A stretch of DNA of 64,000 nucleotides from RPQJ01 sp963744735 (GTDB taxonomy: Bacteria; Pseudomonadota; Gammaproteobacteria; Steroidobacterales; Steroidobacteraceae), in contig CAVUVH010000009.1 of assembly GCA_963744735.1 (NCBI GenBank), forward strand, positions 74,617 to 138,616. The letters run 5' to 3'. The first letter of the stretch is position 1, and every line of letters starts with the position of its first letter. The notes beneath the pieces are model-generated. The model saw only the letters and a program-made list of their open reading frames with translations. It did not search any database and had not been told where the DNA came from. The position numbers were made by a program, and so were the translations under genes. Shown here one piece after another: positions 19,222 through 29,133 of the stretch.

Positions 19222-20148
19222 TCAGGAGATCGGGACGGCGTGCCCGGCGTCCGGGCGCAGCGTCCACAGCACCCACTTGCCCAGCACCGCGAACGTGGCG
19301 ACCAGTGCGAACGCAAGCAGGGTCACTTCGACATACAGGCCCGACGAATAGTCGGTGTCGGCGGCCACGAGCAGCACCAGCACCGGCGTCAGCAGGAAGC
19401 CCTGCCAGCCGCCGCGCACCCTGCCCAGCGACAGCATGCCCAGCAACAGCAGCAGCGCGAGGGCTGCGCGCAGCACCGGCGCATCGAACAGGTCGAAGGC
19501 CGCCAGCAGCAGCAGCGTACCGGCCATGGCGAGCGCCAGCCTGAGGACCGCCTGGCGCGGCGTGTGCCTGAGCCATGGCTCGCCGAGCGCCGCGACGGTC
19601 AGGGGCAACCACCAGCCCTGCGTGAGGCCCGCGGCCCGCGCGGTGAACCAGGCAACCACGACCAGCACGGCGAGCAGCACGGAGTAGCTCAGCGCCGTGC
19701 GGGAATGCACGGCCGTGGGAACCGACTGGAAATGCTGGCCCAGCAGACGTACCAGCAGGTAGCCGTACAGGCAGCCCGCCAGCAGGCCCATGCCGTGCGT
19801 CGCCGCCACGCCCGCGGTGGCGGGCTCGAACGAGCCGATCAACGCCGCGGCGAGCACCGCCAGCAACGCGCGGTGATAGCCCAGCGAACTGGCGGCGCCG
19901 GTGGTCGCAGCGAGCGCAACGATCAGCGCCGCCACGCCATCGGTGAAATTTGCCGTGACGGCAGCCGCCATGTAGATGACCGCCAGCAGTCCGCCGAACG
20001 GCGCCAGTGGTCGGGCGAGTACGCCGAGATAAAACGCCAGCACGGTGCCGAGCGCGATGTCGCGCGCCAGCGAGGGATACCCATACAGGTAGCTGGCAGC
20101 CGCAGGCGACAGCAACAGAAGAACGAGCGGCACGGCCCGCAGAAACAT
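19222..20148 (-). CDS. FUSC-like inner-membrane protein
   Basis: 309 residues, almost all membrane helices: MFLRAVPLVLLLLSPAAAS, GTVLAFYLGVLARPLAPFGG, a middle set, VLLAVLVVVAWFTARAAG and a C-terminal helix LAFALVATFAVLGKWVLWTL. The duplicated arrangement and sequences such as YPSLARDIALGTVLAFYLG resemble FUSC-type aromatic-acid exporters without the cytoplasmic domain. That reading is tentative. Intact. The start is set at 20148 because upstream sequence in frame is poor in membrane or signal character. It is divergent from the S41 peptidase gene across an AT-rich gap. Confidence 0.55.
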   Translation of the reverse strand: MFLRAVPLVLLLLSPAAASYLYGYPSLARDIALGTVLAFYLGVLARPLAPFGGLLAVIYMAAAVTANFTDGVAALIVALAATTGAASSLGYHRALLAVLAAALIGSFEPATAGVAATHGMGLLAGCLYGYLLVRLLGQHFQSVPTAVHSRTALSYSVLLAVLVVVAWFTARAAGLTQGWWLPLTVAALGEPWLRHTPRQAVLRLALAMAGTLLLLAAFDLFDAPVLRAALALLLLLGMLSLGRVRGGWQGFLLTPVLVLLVAADTDYSSGLYVEVTLLAFALVATFAVLGKWVLWTLRPDAGHAVPIS

Positions 20149-20204
20149 GTCTGACCCCCCGCACCCGATGCCGGTGCACCAAGGCCGCTTGCAATACGCT
20201 TGCC

Positions 20205-20245
20205 ATGTTATTTTTTCGTTTTTAATCAATGAGTTATAACTCCAT
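20205..20245. promoter_or_regulatory. AT-rich divergent promoter region
   Basis: The only strongly A+T-rich patch nearby (TTATTTTTTCGTTTTTAATC and GAGTTATAAC), between the membrane-protein gene and the S41 peptidase gene. It probably holds promoters for both. I cannot fix -35/-10 pairs. Confidence 0.35.
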
Positions 20246-20365
20246 GACGGGAGCCGTCGCCGTGATATGTAAAAAAGGCCGACGTCACTTCGAAACCTGC
20301 ACCGGGACCGTAACTCGGGACCTGTGGGACACTGCGCCATCCCCGTCACCTGCCCCGACCTGCCC

Positions 20366-21761
20366 ATGTCCCATCGCCACGTCCGCGCGCTTTCGTTGCT
20401 GGCCCTCGGCACGCTGACCACGCTGCTCGCCGCCTGCGGCGGCGGCGATGGCGGCGGCACCGGCGGCGAGCCATCTGCCTGCGGCGAATCAGCGAAGAAA
20501 GGACTGGGTCCTGGGCGTGACTCGCGATTGGTACCTGTTCCCCGAGACCCTGCCGGCGTCCGTCAACCTGGCGTCGTTCGCGACGGCGGAGGAACTGCTG
20601 GACGCATTGACGGCCAATGCACGGGCCCAGGGCAGGGATCGATTCTTCAGCTACCTGACCACGAAATCCGCCGAGGATTCGCTGCTCGGCGAGGGACAGT
20701 TCACGGGCTTCGGGTTCCGCAACCGCACCGACAGCGGCAACCGGCCGTTCATCCTCGACGTGTTCGAGGCGAGCCCCGCGGCGGAGGCGGGCCTGCAGCG
20801 TGGCGACGAGGTCGTGGCCGTGGACCAGGGCAGCGGCTTCGTGCCGGTGTCGCAATCGCTGGCGAACGGCGACGCCTTCGCCGACCTGCTGGGGCCGGCA
20901 GATGTGGGCGTCCAGCGCGGACTGCGCCTGCTGCGCAACGGCGTCACGTTCGACGTGCAGATGACCAAGCGCACCGTCACGATCGACCCGGTGGTGCTGG
21001 TCCGCACCCTGCCGATGGCGGGAACCACGGGCGTGGGCTACCTGCACCTGCGCAGCTACATCAGCACGGCGGATACCCAGCTGCGTGACGCGTTCGCGCA
21101 GTTTCGCGCGCAGGACGTGCGCGACTTCATCGTCGACCTGCGCTACAACGGCGGCGGCCTGGTCAGCACGGCCGAACTGATCAACAACCTTTTCGGCGGC
21201 GACCGCACGACACAGGACGTGCAGTACGAGGTCGTCTTCAGCCCGGCCAAGTCGGTGCAGAACTCCACCGCCCGCTTCCAGCCGCAACCGCAATCGACGC
21301 GGCCGGTGCGCATCGCGTTCCTGACGACCGATGCCACCGCCTCTGCCAGCGAGATCAACATCAATTCGCTCAAGCCCTGGGTCGAGGCGGCAATCGTCGG
21401 CAGCGACACCTATGGCAAGCCGGTGGGCCAGCTGGCGTTCGACCTCGCGAACTCATGCGAGGACCGCCTGCGGCTGGTCACGTTCAAGACCGTCAACTCG
21501 CTCGGCGAAGGCGACTTTTACGACGGGATCGCGTCGAGCATGCAGTTTGCCTGCGCGGCCAGCGACACGCTGGCGGCGCCGATGAACGATGCCGGCGACG
21601 GGCTGACAGGCGCGGCCCTCGGCTGGCTTGCCACCGGGGCGTGCGGCAGCGTCATCGGCGCGACGCCTTCCGGTGCGCAGTCGAAGACATCGGCCGACAG
21701 CCGCTGGCCGATGTCGCGCCAGCCTTCTGCGGCCGAGCGCTGGCTGCCCGGCATCGCCTAG
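20366..21761 (+). CDS. S41-family peptidase lipoprotein
   Basis: Tail-specific protease relative, anchored to the membrane. MSHRHVRALSLLALGTLTTLLAAC ends in a lipobox. One frame change near 20490 joins it to NQRRKDWVLGVTRDWYLFPE. A PDZ-like domain (FILDVFEASPAAEAGLQRGDEVVAV) comes next. The peptidase core has VGYLHLRSYISTAD, the VRDFIVDLRYNGGG strand, and the S41 nucleophile Ser in TTDATASASEIN. KPWVEAAIVGSDTYGKPVGQ follows. It likely degrades or trims envelope proteins. Divergent from the FUSC-like gene and convergent with the RNA methyltransferase gene, whose stop is five bases away. Confidence 0.8.
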
Positions 21762-21765
21762 CGTC

Positions 21766-22879
21766 TCAGCTGCCCGCGCAGTCGAGCAGCGCCAGGCATT
21801 CCACGTGATGGGTGCCGGGAAAGAAGTCGTACGGGATCAGCGACCGCACCACGTAGCCCGCGGCCACGAAGGCGGCAATGTCGCGCGCCAGCGTGCCGGC
21901 GCTGCAGGAGAGATAAGCCAGGCTGCGTGGCCGCAGTTCCAGCGTCAACGCCTCGAGCGTGCCCCGCTCCAGGCCCGAACGCGGCGGATTCACGTAGCAC
22001 ACGCGCCGCCAACCCTCGTGCGCGCTCCACCACTCGCGCGCCTGCGGCAGGCGTTGCTCGCAGGTGCCGCGCAGCAACTCCGCTGCAGGGGCGTTGCGTG
22101 CGGCGCTTTCGACGGCACCGCCCGCGAGTTCGATGCCGAGCGCCGCCGCGCCGGCCGCGGTCCACAGTTGCAGGGTGGCCCCGATTCCGCAGTACAGGTC
22201 GAGCACGGCGACGCCGGGACCGGGCCGCAGCTGCGCCGCGGCGCGCTGCAGCGAATCGGCATGCAGGTCCGGCAGCAGTTGCTGGAACGCCGCCGGGCCG
22301 TGCACCAGGCCGCTGGCATCGAAAGACGTGGCCTCGCCCCAGGCCAGGTGCCAGCCCGACCGCGCGAACAGACGACGGCCCGCCGATGGGTGGCAATGGA
22401 CCCACAGCCCGTCGATGCCCGCGCCGGGCAACCGCGCGCGCAGCGCATCTGAGCGACTCCGGATCGAAGTGCCGCTGCTTGACGACCAGCGTCGCCTGGC
22501 CGCCCGCGACATGCAGGTACGCCAGCGCCAACCGGTCGGGAGCCGGCAGCGTCGCACGCAGCACGGCCACCAGTCGATTGACGCGCGGACTGTGCACCGG
22601 ACAGTCGTGGATCGGGATCAGTTCGTCGCGACGCATCATGCCGAACCGCCAGCCGGCCGCCGTGTCGAACCCGGCAGTGAGCGTGACGCGATCGCGATAG
22701 CCGAGGCGCTGGCCCGCAGCCGCGGTGCGCACATCCTCGACCTGCGCTGCCCACGGCGCCAGCACGCGCCGCAGGTAGCCGGCCTTCTGCGCCACGCTGT
22801 CGGCGTGTGACAGGTGCCGGTGACGGCAGCCGCGACACTCCCGTTCACAGCCCGGCGGCAATGATTGCCATGCTTCCAT
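21766..22879 (-). CDS. RlmD/TrmA-type 23S rRNA (uracil-5-)-methyltransferase
   Basis: SAM-dependent RNA m5U methyltransferase. The N-terminus has a Cys cluster for an Fe-S centre (CERECRGCRHR, with a further Cys in IHDCPVHSP). The Rossmann fold shows VLDLYCGIGATLQLW, then YVNPPRSGLERG and the catalytic Cys in LSCSAGTLARDI. The ending YDFFPGTHHVECLALL is typical for the family. The family TRAM domain is not evident, so RlmC-like members without it are closest. One frame change near 22450. The start MEAWQSLPPGCERE at 22879 is divergent from the dehydratase gene, 51 bases away. About 371 residues. Confidence 0.8.
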
Positions 22880-22930
22880 CGGGCTATGGTGCGATGATTT
22901 GCCTCCCGCCGACAGTGGGAACCACGGCCG

Positions 22931-23923
22931 ATGGCGAGAATCCCGGACTTCGACGACGTGCTCGCGGCCGCCGCGCGCCTCGCAGGTCATGCGCGCCGCA
23001 CGCCGCTGCTGGCCGGCACGCCGCTCGACGCCCTGACCGGCGGTCGAATCCTGCTCAAGCTCGAGACCCTGCAGCACACCGGCTCGTTCAAGTTCCGCGG
23101 TGCCTGGAACCGGCTGGCGCAACTCGATGCGGCGCAACGCAGCGCCGGCGTGGTCGCCTTCTCGTCCGGCAATCATGCGCAGGGCGTGGCCGCCGCCGCG
23201 CTGCGCCTCGGCATCCGCGCCACCATCGTGATGCCGGCGGATGCGCCGCGCGTGAAGCTGCAGAACACGCGCGACCTGGGCGCCGAGATCGTCGAGTACG
23301 ACCGCCTGCGCGAGAGCCGCGAGCAGATCGCGGCGCGACTGGCGGCGGAACGCGGCGCCACGCTGGTGCCGTCGTTCGACGATCCCGACATCATCGCCGG
23401 CCAGGGCACGGCGGGACTCGAGATCGCCGAGCAGGCAGCCGAACTCGGGCTGACGCTGGACGACGTGATCGTCTGCTGCAGCGGCGGCGGCCTCACGGCG
23501 GGCATCGTCATCGCGCTCGCCCGGCTGGCACCGCAGGCGGGCGTGTGGACCGCAGAGCCGGCCGGTCACGACGATCACCGGCGTTCGCTGCAGGCGGGCG
23601 TACGGCAGCGCAATGCGCCGGACGCGCCCGCGTCGATCTGCGATGCGCTGCTGGCGCCGACGCCGGGCGAACTGACCTTCGCCATCAACCAGCCGCGGCT
23701 GCGCGGCGGACTCGTCGCATCCGATGCAGAGGTGCGCGCCGCCATCGCGTATGCGGCCCGCACGCTCAAGCTGATCGTCGAGCCGGGCGGTGCGGTGGCC
23801 CTGGCCTGCCTGCTGGCCGGGCGCCTGGATGCACGCGGGCGCACCGTGGCCCTGACGCTGTCGGGCGGCAACATCGACGACGCCCTGCTGCGCGACATCC
23901 TGGCGGAACCCGTCACTCACTGA
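22931..23923 (+). CDS. Threonine/serine dehydratase-like PLP enzyme
   Basis: Fold-type II PLP enzyme of 330 residues, intact. PLP Lys54 in HTGSFKFRGAWNR, Asn in SSGNHAQGVAAAA, glycine-rich phosphate loop CCSGGGLTAGI, and the C-terminal VEPGGAVALACLL. It lacks the regulatory ACT domain of biosynthetic IlvA, so it is either a catabolic threonine dehydratase or a serine racemase/dehydratase. It could also act on hydroxy-aspartate or ectoine breakdown products. No neighbour fixes the substrate. Confidence 0.8.
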   Translation: MARIPDFDDVLAAAARLAGHARRTPLLAGTPLDALTGGRILLKLETLQHTGSFKFRGAWNRLAQLDAAQRSAGVVAFSSGNHAQGVAAAALRLGIRATIVMPADAPRVKLQNTRDLGAEIVEYDRLRESREQIAARLAAERGATLVPSFDDPDIIAGQGTAGLEIAEQAAELGLTLDDVIVCCSGGGLTAGIVIALARLAPQAGVWTAEPAGHDDHRRSLQAGVRQRNAPDAPASICDALLAPTPGELTFAINQPRLRGGLVASDAEVRAAIAYAARTLKLIVEPGGAVALACLLAGRLDARGRTVALTLSGGNIDDALLRDILAEPVTH

Positions 23924-23974
23924 AACCAACCTGCGACACCCCCCGAACCGTCGCGAACACCACAGGCAATACTC

Positions 23975-24745
23975 ATGTTCCAGACCTGGCTGCACGCCCT
24001 TCCCTACCTGCTCGGTGCCGGCGTCCTGACGTGGCTCGTCAGCGTGCCGCTGCGCAACGTCACCATCGTCGACACGCTCTGGTCGCTGCTGTTCGTGATC
24101 GCGGCCTTCAGCTACGCCGCCTCCACGCCACCCATCGGTGTCCGCGCGCAGGTGGTGCTGGTGCTGGTCACGGTCTGGGGGCTGCGGCTCGCCCTGTACC
24201 TCGGCCGGCGCACCTTCGGTCACGACGAGGACCGCCGCTACCAGGCCATCCGCGCGCGCAACGAGCCGGGGTTCACGTGGAAGAGCGTGTACCTCGTGTT
24301 CGGCCTGCAGGCGGTGCTGGCGTGGATCATCTCGCTGCCGCTGCTGGGCAGCATCGCCGGCGACGCGCAGCCACTCGGCTGGCTCGATTACCTCGGCATC
24401 GCGCTCTGGTGCGTCGGTTTCTTCTTCGAGGCGGTCGGCGACTGGCAACTGGCGCGCTTCAAGGCCGACCCTGGCAATGCCGGCCAGGTCATGGACCGTG
24501 GCCTGTGGGGCCTGACGCGGCACCCGAACTACTTTGGCGACTTCTGCATCTGGTGGGGCTTCGGGCTGCTGGCGCTCGGTGCGGGCGCCTGGTGGGCCCT
24601 GCCGGGCCCGGCCCTGATGAGCGTCCTGCTGCTGCGCGTGTCGGGCGTCAGCCTGCTCGAGCGCGACATCGGGCAAAGGCGGCCCGGCTACGCCGAATAC
24701 GTGCGCCGCACCAACGCGTTCTTTCCGGGGCCACGCCGGCCCTGA
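23975..24745 (+). CDS. DUF1295 / steroid 5-alpha-reductase-like membrane protein
   Basis: 256 residues, intact, five to seven membrane helices. It has the family's IVDTLWSLLFVIAA, FEAVGDWQLARFKADP, GLWGLTRHPNYFGDFCIWWGF and the C-terminal RRPGYAEYVRRTNAFFPGPR. The domain is related to 3-oxo-5-alpha-steroid 4-dehydrogenase and isoprenylcysteine methyltransferase. Substrates of the bacterial members are mostly unknown. It follows the dehydratase by 51 bases and is likely in one transcript with it. Confidence 0.85.
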   Translation: MFQTWLHALPYLLGAGVLTWLVSVPLRNVTIVDTLWSLLFVIAAFSYAASTPPIGVRAQVVLVLVTVWGLRLALYLGRRTFGHDEDRRYQAIRARNEPGFTWKSVYLVFGLQAVLAWIISLPLLGSIAGDAQPLGWLDYLGIALWCVGFFFEAVGDWQLARFKADPGNAGQVMDRGLWGLTRHPNYFGDFCIWWGFGLLALGAGAWWALPGPALMSVLLLRVSGVSLLERDIGQRRPGYAEYVRRTNAFFPGPRRP

Positions 24746-24797
24746 GATGGCCCGGCCGCGATTTCCCTTGTCGCGGGGAGGTCGCTAGAGTCGCGCG

Positions 24798-27700
24798 ATG
24801 GTCTCGGGCTTCCTGCTGTCGGCGCTCGCCGTCGTCTACCTGCTGGTGCTGTTCGGCGTCGCGTTCTATGGCGAGCGCCGCTCCGTCTACCCCGGCCACG
24901 CGCGCCTGCGACCGTGGATCTACAGTCTCGCGCTGGGCGTGTACTGCACGACGTGGACATTCTTCGGTGCCGTCGGCACCGCGGTCCGCGATGGCTGGGC
25001 CTACCTGCCGATCTACCTCGGTCCGGTACTGGTCTTCCTGTTCGCCACGCCGTTCCTGGAACGCCTCGTGGCGATCGTGCGCGCGCACAACATCACTTCG
25101 ATCGCCGACCTGATCTCGTCGCGCTTCGGCAAGAGCCCGGCGCTGGCCGCCCTGGTCGCGATCATCGCCCTGACGGCCGGGGTGCCGTACCTGGCGCTGC
25201 AGTACAAGGCCGTCGGCACCAGCATCGACGTGCTGACCGGCGCCGGCGGCTCGCACCCGGCCTGGTACGCCGACACGGCCCTCTGGGTGGCGCTGATGAT
25301 GGCGGCCTTCGCGATCCTGTTCGGCACGCGGCGGCTGGACGCGACCGAGCACCACGAAGGCGTGATGCTCGCGATCGCCTTCGAATCGGTCGTCAAGCTG
25401 GTGGCGTTCGCGGCCGTGGGCCTGTTCGCGCTCACGCACATGGATAACGCGCCCAGCCTGGCGGCGACGCCCCTGGGCGATGCTGCCAGCGTGTTCTCCG
25501 GCGATTTCGTGGTCACCACCGCGCTGGCCGCGGCGGCCATCTTCTGCCTGCCGCGCCAGTTCCTGGTGGGCATCGTGGAGTGCGCCGACCAGCGCGACGT
25601 GCGCACCGCGCGCCTCGTGTTCACCGGCTACCTCGCCGTATTCACGGTGCTGGTGGTGCCGATCGTGCTGTCAGGCCTGGGCACGGGCGTGGCAACTTCG
25701 CACCAGCCCGACTCGCTGGTGCTGACCCTGCCGCTGCTGCGCGATGCGCCCGCGCTCGCCGTCATCGCGTTCCTGGGCGGCCTGTCGGCCGCGACCGCGA
25801 TGGTCATCGTCTCGAGCATCGCGCTCGCCACGATGATCACCAACGACCTCGTGATGCCCACGCTGTGGCGCGGCCGCTGGCTGAAGACCACCGAAGGCAG
25901 CGACATCGGCCGCATCGTGCTGTGGCTGCGCCGCGCCGCGATCCTTTCGCTGGCCCTGCTCGCCTACGCCTATCACCGCAACACCGTGGCTCCGGCCAGC
26001 CTCGCCTCGATCGGCCTGCTGGCGTTCGCGGCCGTCGCGCAGTTCGCGCCCGCCATACTCGCGGGACTGTACTGGCGGCGCGCCACCCGCACCGCGGTGT
26101 TCTGGGGCCTGGCCGCCGGGTTCGCGCTGTGGGCCTACGGACTGCTGCTGCCCAACTTTACCGACGGCGCGGCCAACGCCGGCAGCGGCACGCTGCAGCC
26201 TGCCGCACTGCTGATCGAGTGGCTCGGCTTCCTGCGGCTGAGCCCGCTGGTGGCCGGCGCGCTGCTGGCGCTGGCCGGCAATGTGCTGGTGCTGGTGGCG
26301 GTCTCGCTGTTCGGTGGCATCTCGCTGCGCGAACGCATGGCGGCGACCCAGTTCGTGCGTCCGGCCCTGCCGCCGGCGGCCGCCGCCGGCCTCACCAGTG
26401 CCCGCGTCGGCGACGTGCTGGCGATCGCCGAGCGCATCGTCGGCACTGCGGCGGCCGAAGCCGCCCTGCGCGAGCACTCGCTGCAGACCCTGCGCCCGCT
26501 GCCGCGCGCCACCGATCCCGCCGACCGCGGCCTGATGCAGCACATGGAGCGCGTGCTGGCCGGAGCGATCGGCGCCTCCTCGGCGCGCCTGATGTTCACG
26601 CACGCGCTGCGCGGCCGTGGCCTCGCCGCCGAGGAAGTGGCGGAACTGCTGGACGAAACCTCGCAGGAACTGCGCTTCAGCCGCCAGCTGCTGCAGGCGA
26701 CGATGGAGAACGTCTCGCAGGGGATCTCAGTGGCCGACAGCGAAGGCCGCCTCGTCGCCTGGAACGGCCGCTACCTGGAGATGTTCGATTACCCGGCCGA
26801 CATGGTGCGCATCGGCAGCCCGGTCGCCGACCTGATCCGCTGGAATGCGCAGCGGGGCGAGTTTGGCGAAACGAATCCGGACGAACAGATCCGCAAGCGG
26901 CTCGCGCACCTGCGCGCCGGCACGCCCTACGTGATCCAGCGCACGCGGCGCAGTGGCCGCACCTACGAGATCCGCGGCCAGCCCATGCCGGAGGGCGGGT
27001 ACGTCACCACCTACACCGACATCACCGAGTTCAAGCACAACGAGCAGCAACTGCTCGAGGCGAAGCAGACGCTGGAGCAGCGGGTCACCGAGCGCACGCT
27101 GGAGCTGTCGAAGGCGCTGGCGGCCGAAGCCGACGCGAAGCAGGCCGCCGAGCAGGCCAACTCGACCAAGACCCGCTTCGTCGCCGCCGCGAGCCACGAC
27201 CTGCTGCAGCCGCTGAATGCGGCGCGCCTGTTCGCCTCCGCGCTGGGCGACTCGCCCGCGGACCCCGGCGCCGTGCGCGAGATCGCCGGCCGCATCGAAG
27301 GCTCGCTGCGCGCCGCCGAGGAGGTGCTCGACGACATGCTCGACATCGCGCGCCTCGAGAGCGGCTCGATGCGCGCCGACCTGACCGTCTTTGCGCTGGA
27401 CGAGGTGTTCGCCGACCTCGAGCGGCAGTTCGCGCCGCTGGCCGCGCGCCGCAACCTGCGCCTGCACATCCGGCGCGCGCATACGCACGTGCGCAGCGAT
27501 CGTGTCCTGCTGCGCCGGCTGCTGCAGAACCTGGTGTCGAACGCCCTGCGCTACACGCAGCGCGGCGGCGTGATCGTCGCCTGTCGCCCGCGCGGCGGCC
27601 GGGTCGAGGTGCAGGTCTGGGACTCCGGGCCTGGCATCGCCGAGCAGCATCGCAAGGTCATCTTCGACGAGTTCCGCGGCCTCGACCGTCCGTCACCGTG

Positions 27701-28280
27701 GGGGGAAAAAGGCCTCGGGCTCGGACTCTCGATCTGCGACCGCATCGCGCGCGTGCTGCAGCTCGAGCTGAGCCTGCGTTCGGAGGTGGGTCGCGGCTCG
27801 GTCTTCAGCGTGCACCTCGATCCGGCGCAGCCGCCCGCCGCCGGAGCCAGCGCGGCCGGCGACGAGGCGCCGGCCTCCCCGGCCAGCCTGGTCGGCGGCA
27901 CCGTGCTCTGCATCGACAACGAGGCCGAGATCCTCGATGGCATGCAGGTCCTGCTGCAGCGCTGGGGGCTGCGCGTGCTGCGCGCAAGCAATGCCGAGGA
28001 GGCGCGCAGCGTTTTCAGCCAGCACACCCCGGACGTGGTGCTCGCCGACTATCACCTGGGCGACGGCAATTGCGACGGGCTCGAGCTGCTGCAGTCCCTG
28101 CGGATTGGCGGTGTCGCCCATGTGCCTGCCGCGCTGGTCACGGCCGATCACGGCGCAGAGGTGGCAGAGCGCGCCCGCGCGCTGGGATACAAGGTGCTGC
28201 GCAAGCCCGTGAAGCCCGCCGCACTGCGCGGCCTGCTGGGAGGGTTGCTGGCCGCCGCCGGCACGGAGCGCAGGCGCTGA
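24798..28280 (+). CDS. crbS: CrbS/MxtR-like hybrid sensor kinase with SSF transporter domain
   Basis: 1160 residues, intact. Residues about 1-520 form a sodium/solute-symporter-type membrane domain (LALGVYCTTWTFFGAVG, HNITSIADLISSRFGKS). A linker and a PAS domain (about 634-750, NVSQGISVADSEGRL) follow, then a coiled coil. The HisKA has phospho-acceptor His800 (ASHDLLQPLNAARLF). The HATPase motifs are NLVSNALRYT, DSGPGI and KGLGLGLSICDRIA. A receiver (about 1035-1155) has Asp1084 in LADYHLGDG and Lys in RKPVKP. This order matches CrbS (MxtR in Pseudomonas), which senses acetate-linked metabolism and controls acetyl-CoA synthetase. The LuxR-type partner lies tail-to-tail 46 bases on. Confidence 0.75.
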   Translation: MVSGFLLSALAVVYLLVLFGVAFYGERRSVYPGHARLRPWIYSLALGVYCTTWTFFGAVGTAVRDGWAYLPIYLGPVLVFLFATPFLERLVAIVRAHNITSIADLISSRFGKSPALAALVAIIALTAGVPYLALQYKAVGTSIDVLTGAGGSHPAWYADTALWVALMMAAFAILFGTRRLDATEHHEGVMLAIAFESVVKLVAFAAVGLFALTHMDNAPSLAATPLGDAASVFSGDFVVTTALAAAAIFCLPRQFLVGIVECADQRDVRTARLVFTGYLAVFTVLVVPIVLSGLGTGVATSHQPDSLVLTLPLLRDAPALAVIAFLGGLSAATAMVIVSSIALATMITNDLVMPTLWRGRWLKTTEGSDIGRIVLWLRRAAILSLALLAYAYHRNTVAPASLASIGLLAFAAVAQFAPAILAGLYWRRATRTAVFWGLAAGFALWAYGLLLPNFTDGAANAGSGTLQPAALLIEWLGFLRLSPLVAGALLALAGNVLVLVAVSLFGGISLRERMAATQFVRPALPPAAAAGLTSARVGDVLAIAERIVGTAAAEAALREHSLQTLRPLPRATDPADRGLMQHMERVLAGAIGASSARLMFTHALRGRGLAAEEVAELLDETSQELRFSRQLLQATMENVSQGISVADSEGRLVAWNGRYLEMFDYPADMVRIGSPVADLIRWNAQRGEFGETNPDEQIRKRLAHLRAGTPYVIQRTRRSGRTYEIRGQPMPEGGYVTTYTDITEFKHNEQQLLEAKQTLEQRVTERTLELSKALAAEADAKQAAEQANSTKTRFVAAASHDLLQPLNAARLFASALGDSPADPGAVREIAGRIEGSLRAAEEVLDDMLDIARLESGSMRADLTVFALDEVFADLERQFAPLAARRNLRLHIRRAHTHVRSDRVLLRRLLQNLVSNALRYTQRGGVIVACRPRGGRVEVQVWDSGPGIAEQHRKVIFDEFRGLDRPSPWGEKGLGLGLSICDRIARVLQLELSLRSEVGRGSVFSVHLDPAQPPAAGASAAGDEAPASPASLVGGTVLCIDNEAEILDGMQVLLQRWGLRVLRASNAEEARSVFSQHTPDVVLADYHLGDGNCDGLELLQSLRIGGVAHVPAALVTADHGAEVAERARALGYKVLRKPVKPAALRGLLGGLLAAAGTERRR

Positions 28281-28326
28281 AGGCTGCCGTGCGCCGCGTG
28301 GCGGCAGGCGGGCCGTGGCGGACCGC

Positions 28327-29004
28327 CTACTCGGATTCCTCGGGCGGCGGCTTGACGCTGGCGCGGTCGATGGCCAGGCGGCCCGCCGCCAGCACGGCCT
28401 GGGTGCGGGTCGTGACGCCCAGCTTGCGCAGGATCGCCGTGACGTGGGCCTTGACCGTGGCTTCCGACACGTCCAGGTCGTAGGCGATCTGCTTGTTGAG
28501 CAGGCCCGCGCACAGCATGCCCAGCACCCGGAACTGCTGCGGGGTGAGGTCGGCGACGCGGCGCGCGATCGCAAGTTCTTCGGCCGATGATGCCGGTGCG
28601 CGTGGCGGCAGGAATCCCGGCGGCGTATAGATCTCGCCGGCCAGCACGGTCTCGATCGCCTTGCCGATCTGCCCTGCCTCGGTCGACTTCGGGATGAAGC
28701 CCTGTGCGCCGAAGCGCAGGGCCGCCGCGATGGTCTGCGGGTCGTCGTCGGCCGAGACGATGACGACCGGCAGCTCGGGCCGGCTGCCGCGCACGTGCGC
28801 CAGCGCATTGAAGCCGTGCGCGCCCGGCATGTTCAGGTCGAGCAGCAACAGGTCCGCGCCGGGATTCGCCTCCGCCGCCGCCAGCATCGCAGCGACGGAG
28901 TCGGCCTCGACGAAGCCGATGCCACGGTCGAGCCGCCCGACCGCGGCCTTCATCGCCTCGCGGAACAGCGGATGGTCGTCCGCAACGATGATCTGGCGTG
29001 ACAC
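28327..29004 (-). CDS. crbR: CrbR/ErdR-like LuxR-type response regulator
   Basis: Receiver begins VSRQIIVADDHPLFREAM from a GTG at 29004. The phospho-acceptor Asp is in LLLLDLNMPGAHG, and IVSADDD and FIPKST complete the receiver. The LuxR-type helix-turn-helix is LTPQQFRVLGMLCAGLLNKQ with ATVKAHVTAILRKLGV. About 225 residues, intact. Pairing with the SSF-type hybrid kinase next door is the known CrbS/CrbR (MxtR/ErdR) arrangement, which drives acs and related acetate and ethanol genes. It faces the porin gene across 129 bases that should hold both promoters. Confidence 0.75.
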   Translation of the reverse strand: MSRQIIVADDHPLFREAMKAAVGRLDRGIGFVEADSVAAMLAAAEANPGADLLLLDLNMPGAHGFNALAHVRGSRPELPVVIVSADDDPQTIAAALRFGAQGFIPKSTEAGQIGKAIETVLAGEIYTPPGFLPPRAPASSAEELAIARRVADLTPQQFRVLGMLCAGLLNKQIAYDLDVSEATVKAHVTAILRKLGVTTRTQAVLAAGRLAIDRASVKPPPEESE

Positions 29005-29133
29005 GGCGCCGAGATTACACGCCACGGTCTGCGCGGCCAACGGTTCGCGTCTGCGACCAAAGGCGAATACCACGCGCCCGGCGCCGCCCTCAGGATCGGC
29101 CACAGGGCACGACTCACCAGGGGGATCACGTCC

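Noticed and set aside
17566..20154. 862-codon + strand frame
   Set aside because: Out-of-frame reading of the 610-residue PLP enzyme followed by antisense of the membrane-protein gene.
21758..24676. A 972-codon open frame on the minus strand
   Set aside because: It is antisense to the dehydratase and DUF1295 genes, full of Arg, Gln, Ala and Asp typical of G+C-rich shadows, with no domain. Only its lower end coincides with the real RNA methyltransferase frame.
25580..28483. A 967-codon open frame on the + strand
   Set aside because: Frame-shifted shadow of the hybrid kinase; composition is Arg/Ala/Pro-rich and matches no family.
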